This document shows, one piece after another, positions 1 to 12,572 of a stretch of DNA of 64,000 nucleotides (within the stretch, counting starts at the first letter, position 1; each line of letters opens with the position of its first letter). Made by a program: the position numbers and the translations under genes. The stretch is from NCBI GenBank assembly GCA_030762175.1, contig CM060833.1:159355501-159419500 (forward strand). The letters run 5' to 3'. The stretch comes from Metallyticus violacea. Lineage: Eukaryota; Arthropoda; Insecta; Mantodea; Metallyticidae. The notes beneath the pieces were generated by a model, which did no database searches, was not told the origin of the DNA, and saw only the letters and a program-made list of their open reading frames with translations.

Positions 1-287
1 TTGCTGTATGGCCGCGGCGGGCGGGTAGAGGGGGTAGTGGAAGCCAACAAAAGCGCACTACATGAGGCATAGCTAACTCAGTCTGGTCTAGGAAACGAAT
101 AGTGCGGCGGCTGTTCGAATGGAAGCACAATAACTTCTGGAATCTTCAAGCAAATCCAATATTCCAGCAGTCTAGCATTTGTGTTTTAAGTTCTCGTTAA
201 TTAAATTTTAACTGCGAGAAAAGACGCTGAAGACTAGCTTCGAAACATTGGACGATCAGTCGTCGCTAAGGATACACGGAAAACAAG
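1..287 (+). other. Putative non-coding first exon (5'UTR) of the membrane-protein gene
   Basis: A GC-richer stretch at the window edge ends in AAACAAG followed by GTAAAAG, a reasonable splice donor at 288. It has no long reading frame. The next plausible exon on this strand begins at 8069 after a good acceptor and carries the start codon of the 164-residue protein, so I infer that this is its 5' untranslated exon. The transcription start would lie at or beyond the left edge. No transcript evidence is available, and the stretch could instead belong to an unrelated promoter. Confidence 0.35.
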
Positions 288-1481
288 GTAAAAGATGTTT
301 ACTTGTTGTTATTGTTGTATTTGTCTTATATATCTTACGTCTAGTATGTTTGCATAACTTTACTTAAAGTACTATTAATTTTAATGTAATTATTAAGTTT
401 TCTGAACAAGCGTTTATCAAATTCTTAAAAATATAAATACGTTAAATTTTACCCCATCCTTTTGAATAATTAAGTTTCATTAAATCACATTTTTAGGTTA
501 TGCATAAAGTTACACCTGGTTGAATTTGTAACAGGTGACAGTATTTTAAGTTCTAGAACGAAATTGCCAGAGTTATTTAACCAATTATAATTTGAACCGA
601 ATTAACGAATATGAAAGCAATGATTTTTGCACTACGAAACAGGCTATAGCAGATCATATTAATCATGCGTGCAAGGTAAAGGCTTGCAAAACTTGTTTTA
701 CCTTGGGAAGGACGCAAGATAGTGGAATAGGAATTTACCCACCAGGATATTCCGCGCTTTTCCCAGACTTCCGATTTGCATAAGTTAAGCTGCATGCACA
801 GGAAAAGCGTCACGAACTGGAAATCTGAGTGAATAAGGACAGAAGTAACTTCCTGTCTCTTCAGAGTTTTCCTGTTGCAGTAGGCAAAATCGTAGACAGG
901 GAATTTACCTGTTTGTGTTTCATATATAAATACTCGCTGATAACATTAAAGTTCATTGCTTGCAGTAAACACGAAAAATTAAATTTTTAGATTGCCATGT
1001 TGATGAATTAGAACCCCTTTCCCGCCCCCTATCATTTTCTTTTCATTAAATTGTTGATTTATTATAATATTTTGATAAATTTCACTGAAAGTTTTCAGTC
1101 TCCATGTACATGCGGGTGGGGGGGGGAGGGTCAAGAAGAAACTTGCACCCCTGTCAGCCACGCATGCGGGCCGCAGTCGGCTTACAATAAGAATCCTGTG
1201 CATTATCCATCTATTATTCAGGTGTCAAGTCAGATCTGCCAAAAGTCAGTTGTGTATTTTGATTGAATTGCGTTTAACAAGTTTTAAAGTGCAAGTTATT
1301 AAATAAAATTATTAATTAAATTTTAATTATGTGTGTTTGTGCATTAAATGTAGTGTATTGAAATGTCAGCTCATATATTAAACTAGGAAGCAAAATATTG
1401 GCGTAACATATTTATATAAAAATAGACCTTGTAGCATTTAATACAGAAATTTTCTGCTGTTCCTATTTTATACAGAGATAC

Positions 1482-1764
1482 TCTTATTTTTTTAATAGTA
1501 TTTAACCCCCTTTTTATTACTGAGGCATCACAGGCGGTGAACACTGATGATACACGAGATGAACTGATATATTACGAAGGAATCTTTTTAAGGAAAGAAA
1601 CGTTCCAGACCTAAGTTTAAGGTACCTCTCCGGCATTTGCCATTTATGAGGACTGAGGAAAACCTGAAAAAACCTCGGTTAGGGAGAACGGTCCCAGCGG
1701 GATTCGAACCCCAGACCGGCCGCTCACAAGTGCGCACCTTAACAATCTCGGCCACCCGTGGCGG
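1482..1764 (-). repeat. SINE-A copy 1, full length
   Basis: On the minus strand it reads CCGCCACGGGTGGCC..., then a box-B-like GGGTTCGAATCCC, the family body, and the tail near 1500. It is flanked by an 11 bp target-site duplication, tacagagatac (1471-1481) and tacagaaatac (1765-1775), matching at 10 of 11 positions. Internal differences from the other copies suggest an old insertion. Confidence 0.85.
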
Positions 1765-3920
1765 TACAGAAATACTGTAAGGGGACTTCTTAGATTTAGA
1801 GTAATAGTATCGTTAAACGATAAAGTTCTAATTGAAGAAAAACTTGATAATGGAGAAACATTAAAGTAGTCACTTAGGAAATCTCCAATTCTTGTACAAT
1901 TTCAAAAATTTCAGCGCATCAATTGATAAGTGATTGATTTTCTGTTATTTGATTTTGCAGAATATTTGCTGATCCGCAGTCAATAAATTTTTCGATGAGG
2001 AGATTGTTACATGTTTGTTTGTTAGCAAAGTATATGCACTTAAACACAAACCTTCCTTTTTTAATTCAACATGATGTACAATTGGTTTGGTGCGCTATAA
2101 TAGCAAGGTCCATGCTTTTTCAACATGCTGTAAATTTAAAAAGTATCATACGCAAAACTCACCAAAAATTTTGCTCAATTATCCGACAATGAGAACAAGA
2201 TTACACAATAGCACACTATCAATAAGGTAGGCTTTGATGAGAGGGTTATGACTATTGTTTTCCAGATCTTGACGCATACGACTATTACATGTAAGGGACT
2301 CTTAAAAATTAGTCTATAAAAATCATCCCCTCGATGTAGATAAACTGTCGGACAATGCAAGAGCGGAAATTTTAATAATTTCGAATAGTTTCTACTAATG
2401 TCTAATGTTAGTACTTATAACATAAAAAGGATAAATATGCATGCTTTTATTAGAGTTTAATATAGGTAGAAATTGACTGTAACACTGGAATTATTGTTTA
2501 ATGCGGACTATAAAACCGGGGTCTTGTTTATTTTGGAAAGGTTAGAGCCAGATACATTAGGAGTCGAGGCATTCTTCAGATGTCAAAGGTGCATAAACAT
2601 AAGCTAGTTTGTTCGAAGTTTTACGAAAACTCCATTAGAAAACACTGTACGCGCCACCTCACCGTAGTGTTCTAAAACATGAAAATGTAGTATTCCTTAT
2701 AGTTAACTCAAAAGTTGAGGGGAAATTGCAAATGTTGAAGTTATTACCTTAATTAAATTTAAAAAAGAAAAGATTCCGGATATTGCCTTATTTGTACTTT
2801 AAAATTCTGTTGTTCTGGATATTATAGATCTGCTCCGTTTTGGATTCCGTAAAATTTACGTCATCGCAGAACTTCTTGCATGATTCTTGAGCGGCGCTAA
2901 GGTAAACCTAGCTGTCAGCAGTTCGGTACATACACTTACATTCTGCAAAGCTAATTTCCGCTTAGCGTTCGCAAAACTTTGTTTATACAGTCACAGTACT
3001 TCTGCAGCTAAAATGATTGCCAGTGAGAGTTTATTTTTATGAAAATCAAACTGTAAACTTTTTAGGTTAAAGTAATTATTAATAATTATATTATTTTAAA
3101 AATTGCAATTTCTGCTGGTGTCTCGCTATCGGGATATTTTGGTGGGCATTTTAAGTATTAAATTTTTAAAAAGTGTTAAACTATAATGCATTGTATATCT
3201 GTTGAAGGGTAAATGAAAACTAAGTTTAATGTTAATATCTAATCAGCTGATTTATTCATGTATTCTAAATCAATGCTTTATTTTTGATATGATATGAAGT
3301 TGCTTTAATATAGAAATTTAAGACACTTTGTGCAGCAAATAATGTATTTAATTCATTAAAGTGTGGAACAAAACTTAATAACCTCGTCTCACCCCTTTCC
3401 GAGTGTCTTGCGCTACCGCTTTCGTCTAAATAGCCCTTCCACGATATACCTTGTGCATTGTCGATGTTATTTTTGTATATCAAATGATTATTCAGAACAA
3501 AAACTTTTCCTATTTCTTATAACATTTAAGAATGTCTTAATTAATAAATAAACAACGAATTAAAATTACTTTTTCTCTCATCTGTACCAGATCTACGTTA
3601 GCTAAGCATGTATTGAAAGAGATCACTATTAAGGTTCTTTTAGGGATATGATAGTTAAAATTATAATTATAATAATAAAGCCAAAAATATCTTTGAAGGT
3701 GAAGTATGGGTGGGATCCAATTCTCTATCAACATTTATTTTGATTTTTCGGACATCCCGAAGTATATATTTTAATTCAATTAGAAGAACAATTGAAAGAG
3801 GAGCAGGAACAGGATGAACAGTTTACAGAGACGTAACAACGTTGTTTTCCTGGGCGAACATACACTGCATTTCTAAAGCGTAACATAATTAAATAGCTTA
3901 TTAGGTTTGTTAAAGTATAT

Positions 3921-4195
3921 TTTTTAACATCTTTGGTTATTTGTGTTCCATTCAATTCAGAGCGTGAAACTGCCAATAAATTTTGTTCATACGCTTTACT
4001 TTCAGGCTTGAGGTTCTTTAACGTACAGTAAATCTATAATACGGGACCAACGGCTTTATATCTCTGCCAAAGGAAACCATACTTGGCATTTTACACCCTA
4101 AAATATCTATCGATCCTGGTTGGGTTTGAACCTGAGACCTTGGGCCAATAAGGAAAATATGGTTAACACTAGCTCATTAGGGTCTACATTGTTGT
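3921..4195 (-). repeat. SINE-B copy 1, old and diverged
   Basis: It reads as a degraded SINE-B on the minus strand. The tail-proximal motifs (taacatct, ttccattcaattcag, gcgtgaaac), the central ttcaggcttgaggttctt, and a decayed box B near 4118-4131 are recognisable. The tRNA head at the right end is mostly lost. It is the most diverged SINE-B here. Confidence 0.75.
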
Positions 4196-4657
4196 CCCAT
4201 ATTATATTTAATAAACTAATTAAGAAATCATAAGTAAATTTTATACCAGAAAAATGTGTTCAATTCGCAGTTGCATCATTACTAAACAATATTACACACT
4301 TTCTGTTAACACTATAGCTAGCCCGCCAGGCTGTTGTGATAAGCTGTGTAAATTTGTATGTCACGGTACTTTTTATCGAAATGCTTGAGAAATCAATTAG
4401 ATCTAGCTTAAATATAATCACGGATTTTTGGGTTTTACGAACAAGTGGTTAGGTTGGGGTTTAATGTTTTAAGTACATGAAGTAACATATTGTGGTGTCT
4501 TTATTTCGTAATTTTGTTACTTTAAGGCGCGATTAATATTTAATTGGCTTTGAGTTTGAAAATAGAGCGTTTTACACTTTGCTCTTGTTCCTTGTTCACA
4601 GGAAGAAAGCGTTATCGCGTTTAGTGCTCTATGAACAGTCTAAATAATATGCTTCTC

Positions 4658-4831
4658 ACCGCCACGGTTGGCCGAGATCGTTAAGACGCGTGTTCGTGAG
4701 CGGAAGGTCTTGGGTTCGATTCCCACCAGAACCGTCCTCCTTGACTTATTTTTTTCCTTGGTTTTCCTCAGTCCTCATAAATGGCAAATGTCGGGGAGGT
4801 ACCCTAAACTTAGGCCTAAAACGCTTCCTCC

Positions 4832-4882
<51 letters not shown>

Positions 4883-4910
4883 CCCAGTTTATCACTTCAT
4901 GTCATGTTGG
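4658..4910 (+). repeat. SINE-A copy 2 with expanded internal poly(A), 3' truncated
   Basis: It begins ACCGCCACGG, carries box B GGGTTCGATTCCC, and follows the family until the short internal A-run, which is expanded to 43 A (4835-4877). It resumes as CCTTTCCCA and then breaks off near 4910 without the GGGCGTTAAACAC tail. Confidence 0.85.
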
Positions 4911-5479
4911 AGATGTTAAGATGAAACTGCAATTTGTATTTAGTTATTCTGCAACTTTAATTCATGTATCTTCCAATGCGTGTGGCTAAGCTCTCTGTTG
5001 TCTATACGTTATAAACTTGAAGGGTAGGTTTTGGAGCACTTGATAGTGAATCATGGAATGTACTTTGTATACGTGAGGTAGTAATAAAATAATAAAATGA
5101 TACAAGTAGTATTTTGATAGTTATATAATTGCATTTTTGTTATATATATGTTCTAAAAGAATAGAATTCGTTTATTTGTTCTACACCCATCTTAAAACAG
5201 TGTCGGTCATAACAGCAAGTCGGAATGACGTCACCAATATTGGATTTCGATAAGTACGATTTCTGATTGACACAGTAATAGAAATGTACCAAATTTTACC
5301 TTGTTTATTTTTAAAATAATAATAGACTGGAGGTAATGAAATGTTTATGATGGAACTATCAGAGCATGAAGGAAAACGGGTACTTCTCTTCTAAGTCTTC
5401 AAATTTATAACTATGTAAATTGTAAAATAAATGTCGAATTAATCCCATAACTTGAATTTGCTATCTCATTTCAAATCCA

Positions 5480-5865
5480 GATATATCTATATTAAAATGG
5501 TTTATTATGCTTACATGAAAATGAATTAATGTTTTGGGGTATTTCCGCTGAAAGCAAGTTACTTTATATACAAAAGAGGACAGTTCGAACAATTTGTAAT
5601 GCTAGCAGAACTTTATGTAAAGATCTATTACAAAAAACTAACATTTTTACATTTTCTTGTAAATATATACGTTCTATTATGAGTTTTAATGTTGAAAACC
5701 AAGAATATTTTATGAAAAATATGCAAATACATATCTATAAAGGACAAAAAAACAAATTTTCTTAGACCAGTTGAAAATTTATGTTCCTGCAAAGACAGAC
5801 AATTATGAATGCGTAAGAATATTTCATATCTGGCCAACAACAATAATAAAAATAAATTATATTAT
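5480..5865 (+). mobile_element. Non-LTR retrotransposon relic, C-terminal end of the RT protein
   Basis: The frame at 5529-5765 reads FWGISAESK...IQKRTVRTICNASRT...CKYIRSIMSF...HIYKGQKN. This matches the pattern found after the reverse transcriptase core of Jockey/CR1-like elements: a YG.iFWGnS start, iQKRaiRii, a C..lf..l.iltl..qYI stretch, then N..H.yntR. In-frame decay follows the stop at 5763-5765. The element is 5'-truncated and ends in an ATT microsatellite (about 5858-5887). Assignment rests on motif pattern alone. Confidence 0.6.
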
Positions 5866-7199
5866 TATTATTATTATTATTATTATTCGGTGATGAACAG
5901 AGACACAAATCCGTTCTAACACAATACTTTCATAACAAGATTTATTATTCTGTATAAGAATTAATAAATTAATTATATTTTTTTTCTATTTTGATACCCT
6001 ATAAACCATGTTTCGTGAAATATATTTAATATATTTTTACGGGATATTTTATGTAATAATTTTAATAGCTACAACTAGAATTTTCTTATGAATGAATGCT
6101 TTATTATTACATTTTCTCACTTTCAAATATGAAAAAAAAAAAAAAAAAAAAATCATGTATTACAACATATTTTGTATAACACATATATACATACATTAAT
6201 TATACTACACAATGTATATCATTTTAAACAATTTATAGTGTGTAAAGAACACTTGACATGTTTTAGGTTCGAAATACGTTTGTGCACAATTAAATGTTAA
6301 ATCATGTTGTCCAAAGTCAGCATCTTTTTCAAAATTTAACAAAGAAAAAGAAGCCGGAACAATAGGAGCATGTAAAGCAGTTAGGCAAATTTATCCGAAT
6401 TCTGTCTTAGTTATAGTTGCACAATTTTTGAGGAGACAGATAGTATCAAGCAAACAGAAAAAACTTACACATGCTGTAGTTTAAATAAAGACCCACTTAG
6501 TGACCACTTTTAACACCCTAAGGACTTTAGAGCAGTTAAACACAGATGTGTGTAGCAAGGGTGGAGATGCTTACGGGTGACCTTGACCTCTCTCCCGAAT
6601 CAGACAACAGACATGACTAAGATCACGTAGTCAACCCCATCGCCTATAGCTGGGCGGCTAATGGTAGTATTTAGCTTGAAAAAGTGTTAAGTCTGCAATG
6701 GCAAATATACAAAGATATTCCCCAGAGGGATTATGTAAATCTTCTGGTGCTTTAACTAGTGTGACTATTTGTATACGAAACGCAGAAGCTTTAATGGGAT
6801 TTTATTCAATAAAACTATGCATAGGAACTGCGTTACACACGAAAGGACAATTGCATCCTTATCAAAATAAATAAAATTGCATATAAAAAGGAGAATAAAG
6901 TTGTTTCTCATTATTTTAGTCTTAGAATAGTAAATGAATGTACCTAGTGCAATTTTCAGATTTCTAATTCCCTCCAATTTTAAAATGATTCCCTGTGTTC
7001 AAATGTTTGGTCAAAATTGCCCAACTGGCTATTGAACTACGGCTAGTAGGATAAATATCTCGTGCAAGACCGCAAGTAAAATACCAAAGAAATCATAATA
7101 GTACAATGCATGCTTTGAACTGCATTGCGAGAGACTTAACGGCGAGTAGGAGATAATTTTAAAATGCACAACTCAAAGTACTGCCCTACATAAATCTGA

Positions 7200-7500
7200 G
7201 TCATACGTTAACTAAACCTGTAGCGGCCGTCTTGGCATCATTGACCTGCCCAATGTTCAGCATGGCTTTTGTAAGTGTGTGCACGTACATGTCACGTGAC
7301 AATTTGCTAACCCGCACGCGACCTTATGAATAACGACGCTGCTTGATCTTGAAATCGGCCGGCCAACCACACTATCATCCTTGAACGGTCGCTTCACTTT
7401 ATAATTCTACTGTGATGTCTGTGTCGAAACGAGTGGGGAAACAAACAGATGAACGCGTGGCCTTGGTCGCCTTGGCAACATGTGGACATTGCATGATTAG
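7200..7500. promoter_or_regulatory. GC-richer intronic island with a perfect palindromic E-box
   Basis: This 300 bp stands out in an otherwise AT-rich intron by its CpG-containing words (cgcacgcgacc, ggccggcc, aacgcgtgg). It includes GTCACGTGAC at 7291-7300, a 10 bp palindrome of the kind bound by USF/MITF-type bHLH-zip factors. It may be an enhancer or alternative promoter of the flanking gene. This is a composition and motif call only. Confidence 0.3.
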
Positions 7501-8068
7501 ATGGCAGTTTACACATTTAGCCCTGTGTTGACTAAAATTTCAAATAGAGAGTTAGGAAAAATTCGAGGCTTGACTCTTTTACTTCGGATTTTTGACTTGT
7601 GCCGATGCTCTAATAACTTAGCTACAGTGTATGTCCTCCAACAACCTCAAACTTTTATCACCCGAGTCTCTATACCCAGAGACCTCGGTGGTTGTCTCGT
7701 TAAAGACCGTATTCTTAATAAGTGACTAGAACAGTATAGTATTTAATAGCCCAGACTATTACAAGGATTACATTTTTACATTTATGTATGAATTTTAGCA
7801 CAATTACAAAATATGTAAGCGCTAAACAGAAGCATATACGCAGTTTACAATCAAGTTTTTCTCCAAAAATTGTAGAATATTTTCTTCTCTCTGAAAGCTA
7901 ATCACAAGCTAACAATAAACCAGCTTGAGAAATACTTAGGTGACAATTCTGGTTATTATTTTCAGCAATTATTGCTTATAATCGTGGCACCTTCACTGCC
8001 TCTGCTTTACGTTTTAAGCTAATGCTGTTTTACAAACTGTTGATGTAAATACTTTTATTTATTTTCAG

Positions 8069-8215
8069 TGTCCAGAAACAAAATGAGTGGAACAATAGTG
8101 ACAACATGTACTACCAAAACAGAAGATGTGACAGACAGACTGAGGCCAGACAAAACGGTAGCTGAGGAAACACACATGGCTTGGCCGGCGATATCATGGC
8201 CATTTCTACCTAAAG
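8069..8215 (+). CDS. First coding exon of an uncharacterised 164-residue membrane protein
   Basis: The exon opens after TTTTCAG at 8068. The start codon is ATG at 8083 (context ACAAAATGAG), and 133 coding bases run to a donor AAAG|GTATGG at 8216, leaving phase 1. It encodes residues 1-44 plus the first base of Gly45. This part is polar, threonine-rich near the start, and has two tryptophans in a MAWPAISWPFLPK stretch. It joins in frame to the exon at 12863. I do not recognise a named family. A start at the internal ATG (8191-8193) is possible but less likely, because the upstream ATG has the better context and keeps the frame open. Confidence 0.7.
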
Positions 8216-8548
8216 GTATGGATATGTAAAATAATTTACTTATGAAAACATTTATTTATGAAAAGCCAAAACTGATTTTCCACGATAAAAGAAATTGTAA
8301 AGCATTTAAATACCGGATTTATTTATAAACCTTGTTCGCAGTACAGGTGAGGTAATAACTTGACGTTACACACAGGGCTGAAAGCATTTAACTGCTGCTG
8401 GTACTGGTGCTAAGTGCATTGTGCTGCTAAATCCCGATAGGCTAGCCAGCGACAGCGGAGAGAGCCGAATTTATCCACACGCAATTTACTTTGTAAATAT
8501 AAATGGTTAGGGACGAATAAATCACTATAATGAGAGCATTATTAACTG

Positions 8549-8877
8549 GGTGATATATTGTAACCGTGGGAAATGTGCTCTTATTCCAATTCGCAACTAA
8601 TTCATATATACAAACACTAACCTAACCTGTCTGTTAACATGGAGCAAATTCTAGAAACCAGTGGACCCAGTGGTTTAGCGAGTAAATCATTGTAATTGTG
8701 GCAAACCATTATTAGGCTGGTGATATATTGTAATGGTGGGAAATATGCTCTTATTCCAATTCACAACCAATTCATATATACACACATTAACTTCAGCTGT
8801 CCGCTAACCTCGGACAAACACTAGAAACTAGTGGACCCAGTAGTTTAGCGAGTAAATCATTGTAATTGTAGCAAATC
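8549..8877 (+). repeat. Tandem repeat, about two units of 170 bp
   Basis: GGTGATATATTGTAA begins at 8549 and again at 8719, giving a 170 bp period. Both units contain gctcttattccaattc, aattcatatata, ctagaaac, gtggacccag and gcgagtaaatcattgtaatt. A partial unit precedes the first (about 8510-8548). Divergence between the units is roughly 10-15% by eye. Confidence 0.8.
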
Positions 8878-8904
8878 TCCTTTAATTCCTGTAGAAAAAA
8901 AGTA

Positions 8905-8983
8905 TGAGATGGTAGAATTTGAACCCACTATCCTGTATGCACAAGTGTAGCATGACGCTCTAACCGCCTGAGCTATTGCACCG
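8905..8983 (-). repeat. tRNA-like head of a possible SINE (family D)
   Basis: On the minus strand it begins GGTGCAATAGCTCAGGCGG, with a box-A-like TAGCTCAGGCGGTTAGAGCG, and has a box-B-like GGGTTCAAATTCT, spaced as in a tRNA. The T-arm and anticodon stem are degraded, so a working tRNA gene is unlikely. Confidence 0.5.
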
Positions 8984-9290
8984 TTTATACCGAAGCGTTA
9001 TTATAGCTAATAGTTGTGACCTACTACTTTCGGTTCTCTCGGCTTTAGTTCGCTTCTGGCTAGCCTCTCGGGCACTCAACAGCACAAGGGCACTTAGCAT
9101 CAGCAGCAGTAAGTGCTTTCAGCCCCGCGGGTAAGGAAAACTGATTTGACAATCGGTCCGGTTTCTCGTGTATAAATTCCGATTGCTTAGTGGAATGAGG
9201 ACACAGTATAACACTGCGTTAGCTAAAGAACTGAAAAATAATTTGCCTATTTGAAACTAAAATAAAATAAATCCTGAAAGAGAAAACAAT

Positions 9291-10003
9291 GTTATTCAAA
9301 GTATTCTTTCACTTTTGTCTTTAATATACACCGCAGAACGAGGTGCATTCAGACTAACAGAACTGCTGAAATCTGCTCAAATAGAATAGCTGGAACGAAA
9401 ACCATTCTCATTACCTGTGTGCAGTTCTATCTTTAGCAACCAATAAGCATAGGCTCGGAAGGTTTTCTCACTCTGGGCCAAACCGCATTAGCATGGCTTT
9501 CTCCCACAGTTAACATTTACGTGTCAGGTGCATTCCTAACAGAACAAGAGTTCGTTCACCCGTCAGCTCTTGTTTTCTCTTGCACAAGTGCTAACTCTGC
9601 AAATTACATCTTCTCTGCTTCGGCGAAATATGAATATCTTAAAGCGGAAGAGCGAGAAACACAGCCATTTTGTTCAAAGCGCTCACATCGTCCATTAGCT
9701 TAAAGAACGAGACAATCCGAAACTCTTGATTCAAGAGTTCATAAGCGTAATGCAGTAACTGGTGATGAGGATGGTCAAGAAGTTAAATTAAACTAACCGC
9801 CATAGTCTCTATGAAAGGGGTAATACCTGAGCATTGGAAACCTGTTAAAAATAAATAAAATTAAATAAAAGTGAAGTTATAATTAACTTCTGTAGCATTC
9901 TGACGAAACTAAGCGTAGATTTCAGCAGCTCTGTTAGCCTGAGTGCATCTCTATCCTGCGGTGTATATTAAAGACAAAAAAGTGAAAGAATTCTTTGATA
10001 TTC
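9291..10003. repeat. Second inverted-repeat pair, arms about 90 bp
   Basis: The arm at 9291-9378 recurs in reverse complement at 9914-10003. Shared words are attctttcactttt, gtctttaatatacaccgcag, gaggtgca/gagatgca and ctgctgaaatct. Identity is about 85% by eye. The roughly 535 bp between the arms has no recognisable coding content. Confidence 0.65.
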
Positions 10004-10358
10004 TATGTGTAAGGAGCAGTTTTTAACGTTTTCTTTTTCAGTATTTATGTTATTTAACTTTCAAATTGCCAGATTATGCCTCAATTTTACAGTTCTATTC
10101 AATTTAATCTCCTTGAATATCTACGGCTTTGTTTCATTTAGATCCCAGAGCCTATATTTCGTCGCTTTACTCTGCAGACCTCTCTCTTAGCCAACTTTTT
10201 ACTACCACTCTTCAGTTCCTCGTTATTGCCAAGTCCTCCTCCTCCTCCATCCGTTAATTGTATCTTTTAGAAGAGATAGAAATTAGAAGGTGCAAGATTC
10301 GGGCTGCAGGAAAGATGAAAAAATACACTCCTCCCAAGTTTAATGATCTCTTCTCGAG

Positions 10359-10638
10359 TCGGTCCTGGTGGTCCAAACCTGCCTCGTAGACCCAAGATCG
10401 CGGGTTCAATCCCGGCGAGGGTCGATCGCTTTATTCTGGCGTAAAAATCCTAAATATGACTTCCTTCGGAAGGCAAGTAAAGCCGTGGGTCCCATGTCGT
10501 AGATTTACGGCACGTAAAATAACTTCTAGCTTGAAAGGAGAGGCCCCTAAACAAAATTTTTCGGCCGTTTCACGCCCTGAATTGAATGGTATGCTGATGA
10601 CCTGAAATGTTAAACAGTGTCCGTAAATAAACAAAATC
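10359..10638 (+). repeat. SINE-B copy 2, near full length
   Basis: It starts TCGGTCCTGGTGGT, carries box B GGGTTCAATCCCGGC near 10403, then the family body and the tail GTCCGTAAATAAACAAA. Part of the D-arm (the GTAGTGGTTA motif) is missing from the head. Confidence 0.85.
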
Positions 10639-12572
10639 AACGGTGCTCCAAATGACGAATCAATGTTTTATCTCCGGTTACATTGGTGCACAAGCTATCG
10701 CCATCTCCTGCCTGTAACGAACAAGCAACTCAAACCAGATGATGCTTCTAGTTTTCTTTGACTATTCTATCTTTTGGATATTGTGTTGATTCTGCCGTGA
10801 GAACTATTAAATTTAACGGCAATTTATTTGGTTGTTATTCTCTGATGTTCCAATAAAATATCATTGCTCATGTGACTGCAGTATGTGGCCACCCGGAGCA
10901 TGTACAATCGATGAGACTGCCTTGACGTTGTTTTGGTAATGGCAACATTTCTGCCAATGACTGACAGCACTTTTATTCACATTTCTTAAAGCTTTTGAAT
11001 GTTGGTAATTGTCTCATTTGCAGTCAAATATTTCGCAGCTAATTAGAGACTATATATTGAAAGCTAACGGTATCATTGACGCCTAGCTGGGAAGATGAAA
11101 CTACACTAGATAGTGTGCAAAAGTACATAGATTAAATATAAAATATTAATTTTTTGTGATTGAGAAAAATAATTTGCTGCATTACTTATTGAACGTCCTT
11201 CATAATAACAAAAAGGATAGTTAATGCAAAAAAAAAAAAAAAAGACTAGTGTTATGCAATAAATGAAATAAAGTTAGGAATTAGGCATTTGACAGATAAT
11301 TTAGTAAAAATAAATCAAATATAAAATATAAAAAATAAACAAATAAAGAAAAGACAAAAGTAAAAGGATAATTATATTTTATTTTAAAAGTGCAGTACCG
11401 AGTTATTGTATGCGCACTCCTGCATTAGATTATAATACTCGGCAATAAACAATAACAACAATTATTCTTTAGCTTTTTTTAAAATTATGTGTAGTATACT
11501 GTCGTAAATTCATCTTATACACGCAATTACACTATACAAAAAAATTATAAATATATTTCCTTTATGAAAATTATCAACCTTTACCAATTTCAGGTGCAAA
11601 AACGAATTTGACGATATATTTTTTTTATTAGCTCTAGTTTCGCAGATTCGCGTGTTTATACGTATATAATTATAGTAAAAAGCAAAATTTCAACAGTATT
11701 TCCTTATATTTACTATTTAACATAAATGAAATTTCTTTTCGTTCAATTAATCGTAAATAACACAAAATAAAACAAACAAAATGACAAAAACATACAGGAG
11801 TTTAAATTACTACTTAAAACAATACATAATATACCTTCTCTTTGTTTTGCTACCTATAATTCTGTCTGGGCATCTCTTGTTAGTGTACAACAAGAGTCTG
11901 CAAGCATGGCACAGTTTCACAGGCTCTGATATCTTCATTCAATGATGGAACAGCACACTCACTGCACCACAATTGTTGTGCATGCAGTTGGGATACGCCA
12001 AGTACTGCTGTTTCATATGTGGGTGGGACTGTTCTCACATCACAAACAGAAAAGGCTGGTCAAGCGATAAAAGAGAGCAGGTTAAACTAATACAGTAATG
12101 GAACAGGTTTTTCAATACTGAAAATCCATGCTCCCCTTTACATATGAATCTGGACCAAGAACTTTGTAAAGAGGATTACAAGGATCAAGAGGGCTTTCAA
12201 ATCTTGCAATACAACTTTCCAAGATTGAGTGAGGCTAAAGTTAGAATGGAATATTCTTTGGTTCTCAAATTCGTGAACTGCTTGTGGATGAAAACTTGGG
12301 TGATTCCTCCAGGGCAATGAGAGACCAGCTTAGGGAACATTTAAAAGTGTTGAGGCTTCTTGAGTAACCGAAGAACTGGAAATTATGTCGAGCTTGTAAG
12401 ACAGTATCATCACTCAAGCTGCAAATGTCCTTCAAAATGCACTTTCTCACTCTCATATAGATTTCTTCAGAAAACTGCTGCAATTATCTTCAGGTCTTCA
12501 CAGGCCTGCCATGGAGTATTTGTACTTGATCGCTTCCAGAATTAATTTTATAATTGTATACTTTTACTTCTC

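Larger units (their letters stand above)
288..8068 (+). other. Putative intron 1 of the membrane-protein gene
   Basis: It begins GTAAAAG at 288 and ends with the pyrimidine-rich acceptor TTTTATTTATTTTCAG at 8068. Inside are two SINE-A copies, one old SINE-B copy, a LINE relic and a GC-richer island, all listed separately. The remaining stretches (about 290-1470, 1780-3920, 5890-7190, 7510-8060) are AT-rich, with no gene, RNA or repeat that I can support. Confidence 0.35.
8373..9126. repeat. Inverted-repeat composite enclosing a tandem repeat and a tRNA-like unit
   Basis: About 97 bp at 8373-8469 recurs in reverse complement at 9029-9126. Shared landmarks are ggctgaaagca, ctgctgctg, gctaagtgc, aggctagccag and gagag.accgaa. 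The interior carries a 170 bp direct repeat (8549-8877) and a minus-strand tRNA-like sequence (8905-8983). No transposase is present. It could be a non-autonomous DNA element with long terminal inverted repeats, or two inverted copies of one repeat. Confidence 0.65.
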
